The position numbers were made by a program, and so were the translations under genes. Positions 1 through 4,903 of a stretch of DNA of 5,969 nt are shown piece after piece. Source of the stretch: JBHHZI01 sp046757965 (lineage in GTDB: Bacteria; Acidobacteriota; Polarisedimenticolia; SMYD01); contig JBHHZI010000183.1 in the NCBI GenBank assembly GCA_046757965.1, forward strand, positions 1 to 5,969, in the 5' to 3' direction. Position 1 is the stretch's first letter; every line of letters begins with the position of its first letter. The notes beneath the pieces are model-generated. The model was not told where the DNA came from. It ran no database searches and saw only the letters and a program-made list of their open reading frames with translations.

Positions 1-81
1 GTTCCGGTAGCCGAACTTGCTGACCATGGCCGGGACGATCTTCGTCTCGTACTGTTCTCTCAAACGAGCTCGCTCAGTCAC
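1..81 (-). CDS. rplE: Large ribosomal subunit protein L5, N-terminal part (partial)
   Basis: Only the first 27 codons are present; the gene leaves the window at its left edge. They begin MTERARLREQYETKIVPAMV and continue SKFGYRN, matching the start of L5 (family pattern LKEKYEKEIVPALMKEFGYKN). L5 belongs to the central protuberance of the 50S subunit, where it binds 5S rRNA and contacts P-site tRNA. The GTG start at 81 is 12 nt after the rplX stop, with GAGGAG 8 nt upstream; the next in-frame ATG (27-25) lies inside the conserved KIVPAM sequence and would truncate the protein. The gene's place after rplX is the normal spc order. In E. coli this junction is where S8 binds the mRNA to repress the spc operon. 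Confidence 0.92.
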   Translation of the reverse strand, partial: MTERARLREQYETKIVPAMVSKFGYRN

Positions 82-90
82 CGCTCGCTC
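62..90 (-). promoter_or_regulatory. Possible hairpin around the rplE start codon
   Basis: In the mRNA sense, GAGCGAGC (90-83) can pair with GCTCGTTT (69-62) in 8 pairs, two of them G-U, leaving a 13-nt loop that holds the GTG start (81-79). The same 8-mer GAGCGAGC recurs at 75-68. The site corresponds in position to the S8 repressor target of E. coli, but no S8-specific features were verified, so a regulatory role is only an inference. Confidence 0.25.
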
Positions 91-95
91 TCCTC
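90..95 (-). promoter_or_regulatory. Shine-Dalgarno of rplE, overlapping the rplX stop codon
   Basis: GAGGAG follows the T of the rplX TGA stop (TGAGGAG) and lies 8 nt upstream of the rplE GTG at 81-79. It decides the rplE start, since no ATG lies in frame before codon 19. Confidence 0.75.
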
Positions 96-420
96 AATTC
101 CTGGACTTGTCGAGAATCCCGTTACACTTGCGGCAGACTCTCACCTTGGAGCCGTCCTCGAGGAATCTCCTCCCGACCCGGGTCGGCTTGCCGCATTCTC
201 CACAGACGACCATGAGATTCGACACCTGAACAGGGGCCTCCTTGGTCACCACACCGCCCTTGATGTTCTTCTGCGGGTTCGGCCGCGTGTGACGCTTGAC
301 CTCGGCGATCCCCTCGACGATTGCCTTCCCGGCCCGTCCATTCACACTCAGGACGCGCCCCTTCCTGCCCCTGTCCTTGCCGGAGAGGACGTACACCGTG
401 TCATTCTTCTTGACGTGCAC
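94..420 (-). CDS. rplX: Large ribosomal subunit protein L24 (GTG start, zinc-ribbon form)
   Basis: A 108-residue L24 (E. coli 104), an assembly-initiator protein bound to the 5' domain of 23S rRNA near the tunnel exit. The N-terminal KOW motif is clear: MHVKKNDTVYVLSGKDRGRK (1-20) and GRVLSVNGRAGKAIVEGIAE (21-40). The middle has VKRHTRPNPQKNIKGGVVTK (41-60) and EAPVQVSNLMVVC. The C-terminal part holds two CxxC pairs (Cys73/Cys76 and Cys96/Cys99) in CGECGKPTRVG and RVCRKCNGILD, which form a probable zinc ribbon as in many bacterial L24 proteins but not in E. coli. The GTG start has a good AGGAG 7 nt upstream. The TGA stop is part of the rplE ribosome-binding site. Confidence 0.97.
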   Translation of the reverse strand: MHVKKNDTVYVLSGKDRGRKGRVLSVNGRAGKAIVEGIAEVKRHTRPNPQKNIKGGVVTKEAPVQVSNLMVVCGECGKPTRVGRRFLEDGSKVRVCRKCNGILDKSRN

Positions 421-427
421 CGGTCTT

Positions 428-433
428 CTCCTA
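428..433 (-). promoter_or_regulatory. Shine-Dalgarno of rplX, overlapping the rplN stop codon
   Basis: TAGGAG combines the TAG stop of rplN with an AGGAG site 7 nt upstream of the rplX GTG at 420. It fixes the GTG start and suggests that ribosomes ending rplN clear or feed the rplX initiation site. Confidence 0.75.
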
Positions 434-799
434 GAGAACCTCGGGCGCCAGCGAAACGATCTTCATGAATTCCCGTTCGCGCAGCTCCCTGGCCACGGGC
501 CCGAAGACGCGTGTGCCCACCGGCTCCTTCGAGTCGTTGATCAGGACCGCGGCGTTGCGGTCGAATCGAATGGAGGATCCGTCCCGACGCCGCTGCTCCT
601 TGGCGGTGCGAACGATCACGGCCTTCACCACCGACCCCTTCTTCACCTTGCTCTCCGGCACGGCCTCCTTGACCGAGGCCGTGATGATGTCTCCCAGGTT
701 GCCGTACCTGCCGCTCGAACCGCCCAGGATCGTGATGCACGCGATTCGCTTGGCGCCCGAGTTGTCGGCGACATCCAGCATGGTGCTCATCTGGATCAC
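431..799 (-). CDS. rplN: Large ribosomal subunit protein L14 (GTG start)
   Basis: A 122-residue L14 (E. coli 123), a strongly conserved 50S protein at the subunit interface that partners L19 and is the docking site of the silencing factor RsfS. Seen are MIQMSTMLDVADNSGAKRI (1-19), ILGGSSGRYGNLGDIITASV (24-43), KVKKGSVVKAVIVRT (51-65), IRFDRNAAVLINDSKEPVGT (77-96) and RVFGPVARELRE (97-108). The end FMKIVSLAPEVL is almost identical to E. coli. The GTG at 799 gives the MIQ beginning typical of L14 and a GTGA overlap with rpsQ. The open frame extends to 1129 without a stop, but that part is a shadow of rpsQ. A start at ATG 790 (MSTML) is possible but less supported. The TAG stop is part of the rplX ribosome-binding site. 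Confidence 0.97.
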   Translation of the reverse strand: MIQMSTMLDVADNSGAKRIACITILGGSSGRYGNLGDIITASVKEAVPESKVKKGSVVKAVIVRTAKEQRRRDGSSIRFDRNAAVLINDSKEPVGTRVFGPVARELREREFMKIVSLAPEVL

Positions 800-1119
800 G
801 ACGCGCGCTCCCTGTCTTCTTTGACCTGGGTGCCACCACGGGCCGGCGCCGCCCGGACGATCCGGGTCACTCTCCAGCGCTTCCGTTTCGAGAGGGGACG
901 ACATTCGACAATCTCGACCGTGTCTCCGCTCGTGCATCTGTTTTCCGGGTCGTGTGCCATGAACTTCGATGTCCGCCGGACCGTTCGCAGATAAAGGCGG
1001 TGCCGCGTCGGCGTCACGACCTTCACCGTGACCGTCTTGTCCAGACAATGGGAGACCACAACACCCACCTTGGTGGTCCCACGCCCTCTGGTCGTGGCTG
1101 CTTGTGTGGAGTCGGTCAT
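796..1119 (-). CDS. rpsQ: Small ribosomal subunit protein S17
   Basis: A 107-residue S17, longer than the 84 residues of E. coli. S17 is an OB-fold primary binder of 16S rRNA in the 30S body. The core starts at KVGVVVSHCLDKTVTVKV (17-34), continues with HRLYLRTVRRTSKFMAHDPE (40-59) and GDTVEIVECRPLSKRKRW (65-82), and ends RVTRIVRA. Extra length lies at both ends: about 15 residues in front (TDSTQAATTRGRGTT) and about 17 behind (PARGGTQVKEDRERAS). The ATG at 1119 forms ATGA with the rpmC stop, and a GGGAGAG purine run lies about 10 nt upstream. The TGA stop overlaps the rplN GTG by 4 nt. In E. coli this gene ends the S10 operon; here it is joined directly to the spc genes. Confidence 0.96.
   Translation of the reverse strand: MTDSTQAATTRGRGTTKVGVVVSHCLDKTVTVKVVTPTRHRLYLRTVRRTSKFMAHDPENRCTSGDTVEIVECRPLSKRKRWRVTRIVRAAPARGGTQVKEDRERAS
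808..813 (-). promoter_or_regulatory. Shine-Dalgarno of rplN
   Basis: AGGGAG lies 8 nt upstream of the GTG at 799, inside the codons for the last residues of S17. It supports the GTG start of rplN over the in-frame ATG at 790. Confidence 0.7.
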
Positions 1120-1319
1120 GATCGTTCACTCTCCCGCCGCCGCTCGTTCTTCAGGGTCTTCACCCTGGCGATATCGTGGCGGACTTCCCGAATCATCATC
1201 GGATTCTCGATCTGCTTGGTTCCGAGCTGGAATCTGAGCTTGAGCATCTGCTCGTCCAGTTCCGTCTCCTTCACCATCAGTTCCTCATCCGTGAGGTCAC
1301 GCAGCTTGTCCATCTTCAC
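1116..1319 (-). CDS. rpmC: Large ribosomal subunit protein L29 (GTG start)
   Basis: A 67-residue L29 (typical 60-70), a small helical-hairpin protein next to L23 at the tunnel exit. The sequence MKMDKLRDLTDEEL opens the first helix; LKLRFQLGTKQIENPMMIRE (26-45) and VRHDIARVKTLKNER (46-60) match the family core of two long helices around the LRFQ and R-x-x-IAR elements. The GTG at 1319 was chosen because GAGG lies 7 nt upstream and because it overlaps the rplP stop as GTGA; an in-frame ATG at 1313 would drop two residues and place that site too far away. The short charged tail ends SERS. Its TGA overlaps the rpsQ start as ATGA. Confidence 0.95.
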   Translation of the reverse strand: MKMDKLRDLTDEELMVKETELDEQMLKLRFQLGTKQIENPMMIREVRHDIARVKTLKNERRRESERS

Positions 1320-1753
1320 GATCGAGCCTCGGTTTCGGCGGCAAGGCCCCTGCGGAACGTCATCCTGGTCTTCATCGGCAGCTTCGCTGCCGCCAGTCGC
1401 ATGGCCTCGCGCGCGGTGGATTCATCCACGCCTTCCATCTCGTACAGCACCTTCCCCGGGCGCACGACGGCCACCCATTCCTCCGGCGCACCCTTCCCCT
1501 TGCCCATCCGTGTCTCCGCCGGCTTCTTCGTGATGGGCTTGTCCGGAAACACCCGGATCCAGATCTTGCCGCCCCGCTTGACACAACGCGTCATCGCGAC
1601 CCGGGCGGCCTCGATCTGGCGATTCGTGATCCAGGCGGCCTCGAGCGACTTGAGGCCGTAGTCGCCGAAGGAGACCTCGCTTCCCCGGGTCGCCTTACCC
1701 CTGCGTCGCCCACGCTGGACCTTGCGCCACTTGATCTTCTTCGGTATCAGCAT
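1316..1753 (-). CDS. rplP: Large ribosomal subunit protein L16
   Basis: A 145-residue L16 (usually 136-138), which helps shape the A-site and 5S rRNA region of the 50S subunit. It starts MLIPKKIKWRKVQRGRRRGK, followed by GSEVSFGDYGLKSLEAAWIT (24-43), RQIEAARVAMTRCVKRGGKI, FPDKPITKKPAETRMGKGKG (69-88) and WVAVVRPGKVLYEMEGV. Arg82 in TRMGKGKG corresponds to the E. coli arginine that is hydroxylated by YcfD/RoxA; whether that enzyme exists here is unknown. The last residues (LAAETEARS) exceed the usual end, and their codons carry the GAGG ribosome-binding site of rpmC. The ATG has only a weak upstream GGA. The TGA stop overlaps the rpmC GTG by 4 nt (GTGA). Confidence 0.97.
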   Translation of the reverse strand: MLIPKKIKWRKVQRGRRRGKATRGSEVSFGDYGLKSLEAAWITNRQIEAARVAMTRCVKRGGKIWIRVFPDKPITKKPAETRMGKGKGAPEEWVAVVRPGKVLYEMEGVDESTAREAMRLAAAKLPMKTRMTFRRGLAAETEARS

Positions 1754-1768
1754 CTTCTTGTTCCGTCG

Positions 1769-2422
1769 TCAGGCCGCTGCTTCGGAGCGCTTGCGGATGC
1801 GGCGAGATTCACCCCTGTTGATCCAGACCTTCACGCCGATGATCCCGTAGGTCGTGCGTGCCTCGTGGAACCCGCAGTCGATGTCAGCCTTCAGCGTGTG
1901 CAGCGGCACCTGTCCTTCGAGGTACCATTCGGCACGCGCGATCTCGCGGCCGCCGAGACGCCCCGCGCAGCGGACGCGGACACCCTTGGCGCCGAATCGC
2001 TGTGCCGACTCCACTGCCTTGCGCATGGCCCGGCGGAACGCGACGCGACGCTCGAGCTGGAGCGCGACGTTCTCCGCGACCAGCTTGGCATTGAGCTCAG
2101 GTTTGTTGATCTCGATGATGTTGATGTAGACCTCGCGGCCGGTGGTCTTCGTGATCTCGTCCCGTAGCTTGTCCACCTCCGAGCCCTTCCGGCCGATGAT
2201 GATGCCGGGTCTGGACGTCAGGATGTTGACCTTCAGCTTGTTGGCCGCGCGCTCCATCTCCACGCCCGCCACACCCGCGTGGGAGAGCTTCTTCATGAGA
2301 TGTCGCCGCAACTTCATGTCCTCCAGCAGGAGATCCGCGTAGGTCTTGCCCGAGAACCACCTGGACTGCCAGGTCTTGTTGAATCCGAGGCGAAAGCCGT
2401 ATGGATGAACTTTCTGACCCAC
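1769..2422 (-). CDS. rpsC: Small ribosomal subunit protein S3 (GTG start)
   Basis: A 217-residue S3 (E. coli 233; the shorter form lacks part of the variable tail). With S4 and S5 it forms the mRNA entry tunnel, where it contributes to mRNA unwinding. It begins MGQKVHPYGFRLGFNKTWQS. The type-2 KH domain has ILTSRPGIIIGRKGSEVDKL, whose GRKG loop (77-80) is the RNA-binding GxxG motif. The C-terminal domain has CAGRLGGREIARAEWYLEGQ (152-171), LHTLKADIDCGFHEA and TYGIIGVKVWI (191-201). The GTG start is supported by AAGGGAG 5 nt upstream, the first A of which is the last base of the rplV stop codon. The stop is TGA; rplP follows after 15 nt. Confidence 0.97.
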   Translation of the reverse strand: MGQKVHPYGFRLGFNKTWQSRWFSGKTYADLLLEDMKLRRHLMKKLSHAGVAGVEMERAANKLKVNILTSRPGIIIGRKGSEVDKLRDEITKTTGREVYINIIEINKPELNAKLVAENVALQLERRVAFRRAMRKAVESAQRFGAKGVRVRCAGRLGGREIARAEWYLEGQVPLHTLKADIDCGFHEARTTYGIIGVKVWINRGESRRIRKRSEAAA

Positions 2423-2433
2423 CGAGTCTCCCT

Positions 2434-2805
2434 TCAGGAACGTTTCCGGCCGCGCCGGCCATGGGGACGCTCGAGAGCATCCAGTTCCAGTGTGATGTGG
2501 CTCGTGCGCTTGATGATCCGGAACAATCTGCCCATCGCCCGGTGACGCGACCGCTTCAGTGTGGGCCCGGTGTCGACCGTGGCCCTCGAGACGACGAGAT
2601 TATCCGGGTCGACCTTTTCATCGCCGACCGTGGCGTTGGCGACCGCCGATCTGAGGAGTTTCTCGAGATCCCGGGCCACCGCACGCTTGTGGTGGCGCAG
2701 GGTCGACAGGGCATCGTTGACACCTCGATTGCGGATCTGGTCCACCACCAGCCGCGCCTTCTGGGGCGAGGTGTGGACGTGTCGAAGATGGGCTCGTGCA
2801 ATCAA
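2434..2805 (-). CDS. rplV: Large ribosomal subunit protein L22 (TTG start)
   Basis: A 123-residue L22 (E. coli 110), which touches all 23S rRNA domains and whose beta-hairpin lines the exit tunnel opposite L4. Seen are TSPQKARLVVDQIRNRGVND (12-31), the helix DLEKLLRSAVANA (46-58), DPDNLVVSRATVDTGPTLKR (66-85), the tunnel hairpin SRHRAMGRLFRIIKR (86-100) and TSHITLEL (101-108). A basic tail PHGRRGRKRS extends beyond E. coli L22. The start is TTG: no in-frame ATG or GTG lies before the conserved SPQKAR, and AGGAG stands 6 nt upstream of the TTG. The predicted beginning MIARAHLRHVHTSPQK fits the usual spacing from start to SPQKAR. The stop is TGA, 11 nt before rpsC. Confidence 0.96.
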   Translation of the reverse strand: MIARAHLRHVHTSPQKARLVVDQIRNRGVNDALSTLRHHKRAVARDLEKLLRSAVANATVGDEKVDPDNLVVSRATVDTGPTLKRSRHRAMGRLFRIIKRTSHITLELDALERPHGRRGRKRS

Positions 2806-2811
2806 CGCCGT

Positions 2812-2816
2812 CTCCT
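2812..2816 (-). promoter_or_regulatory. Shine-Dalgarno of rplV
   Basis: AGGAG lies 6 nt upstream of the TTG codon at 2805-2803, in the 15-nt gap between rpsS and rplV. A site this close to the consensus at the proper distance decides the otherwise weak TTG start and should compensate for the poor initiator codon. Confidence 0.8.
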
Positions 2817-2820
2817 AAGC

Positions 2821-3111
2821 CTAGGACTTCATCTTCGCGCTCTTGTCGCTCTTACCGGCGGCATGAGCCCTGAAGGTACGCGTGGGCGCGAACTCACCCA
2901 GCTTGTGCCCGACCATGTTCTCCGATATGTAAACCGGAATGAATTTCTTTCCGTTGTGAACCGCCAGCGTGTGCCCCACCATCTCCGGGATCACCGTGGA
3001 CCGCCGAGACCATGTCTTGATGACCTTCCGGTCGTTCTTGGCGTTGAGATGGTCCACCTTGCGTCTCAGGGGCTGGTCCACGAACGGACCCTTTTTGATC
3101 GAGCGTGCCAT
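2821..3111 (-). CDS. rpsS: Small ribosomal subunit protein S19
   Basis: A 96-residue S19 (E. coli 92), a 30S head protein that partners S13 and contacts the A-site tRNA and the 50S bridge. The sequence is classical: MARSIKKGPFVDQPL at the N-terminus, KTWSRRST (32-39), then HNGKKFIPVYISENMVGHKL (52-71) and GEFAPTRTF (72-80). The last 16 residues are a Lys/Ser-rich tail (GKSDKSAKMKS), variable in this family. The start is ATG, with a modest AGGG about 7 nt upstream. The stop is TAG, and the gap of 15 nt to rplV carries a strong ribosome-binding site. The gene lies between rplB and rplV as in nearly all bacteria. Confidence 0.97.
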   Translation of the reverse strand: MARSIKKGPFVDQPLRRKVDHLNAKNDRKVIKTWSRRSTVIPEMVGHTLAVHNGKKFIPVYISENMVGHKLGEFAPTRTFRAHAAGKSDKSAKMKS

Positions 3112-3137
3112 TTTCTGACCCTATCTCCGGTGGACGG

Positions 3138-3968
3138 TCATCCGCGACGCCGTCGATTGACGATGAAACGGTCTGTCCTCTTGTTGCTTCGCGTCCGGTA
3201 CCCCTTCGTGGGAACTCCCCACGGAGTGACCGGGTGCCGGCCCCCTGACGTTCGGCCCTCGCCTCCACCATGCGGGTGATCGACGGGATTCATCACCACG
3301 CCGCGGACCTTCGGGCGGCGTCCCAGCCAGCGCGCCCGCCCCGCCTTCCCCAGGCTGGCGTTTTCCTGGCCCGCGTTCCCGACACTGCCGACGGTCGCCC
3401 GGCAGTCCACGTGAACCTTGCGCGTCTCGCCGGACGGCAGCTTGACCTGCGCGTACTTTCCTTCCCGCGCCATGAGCTGCGCGGAAGCCCCGGCCGATCG
3501 CACGAGTTGCCCGCCCTTGCCGATCTTCAGCTCTATGTTGTGGATCTCGATCCCGAGCGGCATCCTGGCGATGGGCATCGCGTTGCCGGGGAGAATGTCC
3601 GCACTATCCGCCGAGATCACCGTTGCACCCACCTGCAGCCCAGCCGGGGCAAGGATGTATCGCTTCTCACCATCGACATAATGCAGAAGCGCGATGTTCG
3701 CGGTTCGATTCGGGTCGTACTCGATGGTGGCCACCTTCGCGCGAACGCCGATCTTGTCGCGACGGAAGTCGATCTCCCGGTAGAGGCGTCGGTGCCCCCC
3801 TCCACGGCGACGCATCGCGATCCGCCCCGTGTTCTTGTTCCGCCCACCGGTCTTGCGGAGACCGCGGGTCAGTGGCTTGTGGGGAGAGTCCGTGGTGATG
3901 TCGTCGAAGTTCCGACTCTCGGCGAACCGTCTTCCGGGGGATGTGGGCTTGTATCTCTTGATTGCCAT
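3138..3968 (-). CDS. rplB: Large ribosomal subunit protein L2
   Basis: A complete 276-residue L2 (E. coli 273), one of the most conserved ribosomal proteins, required for subunit association and for peptidyl-transferase activity. It starts MAIKRYKPTSPGRRF. The OB-fold part contains RRRGGGHRRLYREIDFRRDK and ATIEYDPNRTANIALLHYVD. The SH3-like part contains IHNIELKIGKGGQLVRSAG and LGKAGRARWLGRRPKVRGV. The hallmark VMNPVDHPHGGGEGR holds the histidines at about residues 231-233 that correspond to the functionally important E. coli His229. The basic tail ends FIVNRRRRG. The ATG is 12 nt after rplW; AGGCGG about 8 nt upstream is a one-mismatch Shine-Dalgarno. The stop is TGA and rpsS follows after 26 nt. 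Confidence 0.98.
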   Translation of the reverse strand: MAIKRYKPTSPGRRFAESRNFDDITTDSPHKPLTRGLRKTGGRNKNTGRIAMRRRGGGHRRLYREIDFRRDKIGVRAKVATIEYDPNRTANIALLHYVDGEKRYILAPAGLQVGATVISADSADILPGNAMPIARMPLGIEIHNIELKIGKGGQLVRSAGASAQLMAREGKYAQVKLPSGETRKVHVDCRATVGSVGNAGQENASLGKAGRARWLGRRPKVRGVVMNPVDHPHGGGEGRTSGGRHPVTPWGVPTKGYRTRSNKRTDRFIVNRRRRG

Positions 3969-3980
3969 GGTCGTCGCCGC

Positions 3981-4274
3981 CTAGAGTTCGAAGTACTCGA
4001 TGGCTCGTGATCCCGAGGTCAGGGTCACATAGGCCTTCTTCCAGTCCGATCGATACCCGCCGAACCGTCCCTGCCGTTTGAACTTCCCGGGCACACGGAC
4101 CGTTCGCAGGCTTGCAACCTTCACGTCGAACGCCGCCTCGATGGCCTGACGGACCTGGATCTTCGTCGCACCGGTATGCACCCGGAAACAGAGTTCCCCG
4201 CCCTTTTCCTTCAACAGGGTGGTCTTCTCGGTGATCACCGGGCCGAGAAGAATCTGATGTGTCTTCAGGCTCAT
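3981..4274 (-). CDS. rplW: Large ribosomal subunit protein L23
   Basis: L23 sits at the exit of the polypeptide tunnel and docks trigger factor and the signal recognition particle. The 97-residue reading begins MSLKTHQILLGPVITEKT; PVITEK (12-17) is the family signature. It continues with FRVHTGATKIQVRQAIEAAF (30-49), VASLRTVRVPGK (53-64), the basic loop FKRQGRFGGYRSDWKKAYVTL (65-85) and a short acidic end. I chose ATG at 4274 because it gives a 4-nt ATGA overlap with the rplD stop and a family-like N-terminus. An in-frame GTG at 4286 would add only MAGS and has no clear ribosome-binding site. Neither start has a strong Shine-Dalgarno, so initiation probably depends on ribosomes ending rplD. 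The stop is TAG, 12 nt before rplB. Confidence 0.95.
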   Translation of the reverse strand: MSLKTHQILLGPVITEKTTLLKEKGGELCFRVHTGATKIQVRQAIEAAFDVKVASLRTVRVPGKFKRQGRFGGYRSDWKKAYVTLTSGSRAIEYFEL

Positions 4275-4900
4275 GCTGCCAGCCACGTCGAGAGACGATC
4301 CACCGCGGCGACGGACATCACCAGGTGGTCGTGATTGAGAACATCATACGCGGTCAATCCCATCACCCGTGCCACCGACACGGCGCCGAGGTTCCTCGAC
4401 GCCAGGACAAGGTCGTGGGCGGGCTCCACATCGACCAGCAGGGCCTTCTCATCGGGAATGCCCAGCTTCGACAAGGACTGCAGCAGATCCTTCGTGCGGT
4501 GGCTCTGCGCGGGCAGGTCCTCCACGATGAGCAACCGGTCCTCTCGAACCTTCTCCGAGATGACCGACCGGAGAGCGTTGGCGCGTTTCTTCTTCGGGAA
4601 CGAGTAGTCGTAGCTCCGCGGCTGAGGTCCCTGTACCGTTCCCCCTCCACGCCAGAGCGGGGACCGGATCGACCCGGCGCGGGCGCGACCGGTCTTCTTC
4701 TGCCGCCACGGCTTGCGCCCGCCACCCGAGACGTCCGCTCGCGTCTTCGTGGCGTGCGTGCCCGCCCGTGCCCGGGCGAGATGATGCAGCACCGCCTCGT
4801 GCACGAGAAACGGTTTCTTCGGATAGGCGAACACGCCATCCGCCAGCTCGAGGCGACGCACCTCCTTGTTGTCCAGATCTCGTACTGCCAGGTCGGCCAT
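4271..4900 (-). CDS. rplD: Large ribosomal subunit protein L4
   Basis: A complete 209-residue L4 (family about 200-210). L4 binds 23S rRNA domain I, and its extended loop lines the narrow part of the exit tunnel beside L22; in E. coli it also represses the S10 operon. Seen here are an N-terminal globular segment, the tunnel loop TKTRADVSGGGRKPWRQKKT (51-70) continuing into GRARAGSIRSPLWRGGG (71-87), and a C-terminal domain with LASRNLGAVSV and AYDVLNHDHLVMS. The loop reads QKKTG where the family normally has QKGTG, so Lys69 replaces a conserved Gly. The start is ATG, 3 nt after the rplC stop; the AAGAAGG ribosome-binding site lies inside the last rplC codons (SKKG). The TGA stop overlaps the rplW start as ATGA, which implies coupled translation. 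Confidence 0.97.
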   Translation of the reverse strand: MADLAVRDLDNKEVRRLELADGVFAYPKKPFLVHEAVLHHLARARAGTHATKTRADVSGGGRKPWRQKKTGRARAGSIRSPLWRGGGTVQGPQPRSYDYSFPKKKRANALRSVISEKVREDRLLIVEDLPAQSHRTKDLLQSLSKLGIPDEKALLVDVEPAHDLVLASRNLGAVSVARVMGLTAYDVLNHDHLVMSVAAVDRLSTWLAA

Positions 4901-4903
4901 CGA

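Noticed and set aside
296..994. A 232-codon plus-strand open frame
   Set aside because: It is antisense to rplX, rplN and rpsQ, with no family resemblance and no plausible ribosome-binding context.
800..1129. N-terminal extension of rplN up to 1129
   Set aside because: The frame is open but runs across rpsQ in another frame. L14 homology begins at the GTG at 799, preceded by AGGGAG.
2401..4010. Two long plus-strand open frames (2401-3279 and 3270-4010) that nearly abut
   Set aside because: Both are antisense to rplV, rpsS, rplB and the end of rplW. They show low-complexity basic translations without motifs, and all minus-strand frames there are strong family matches.
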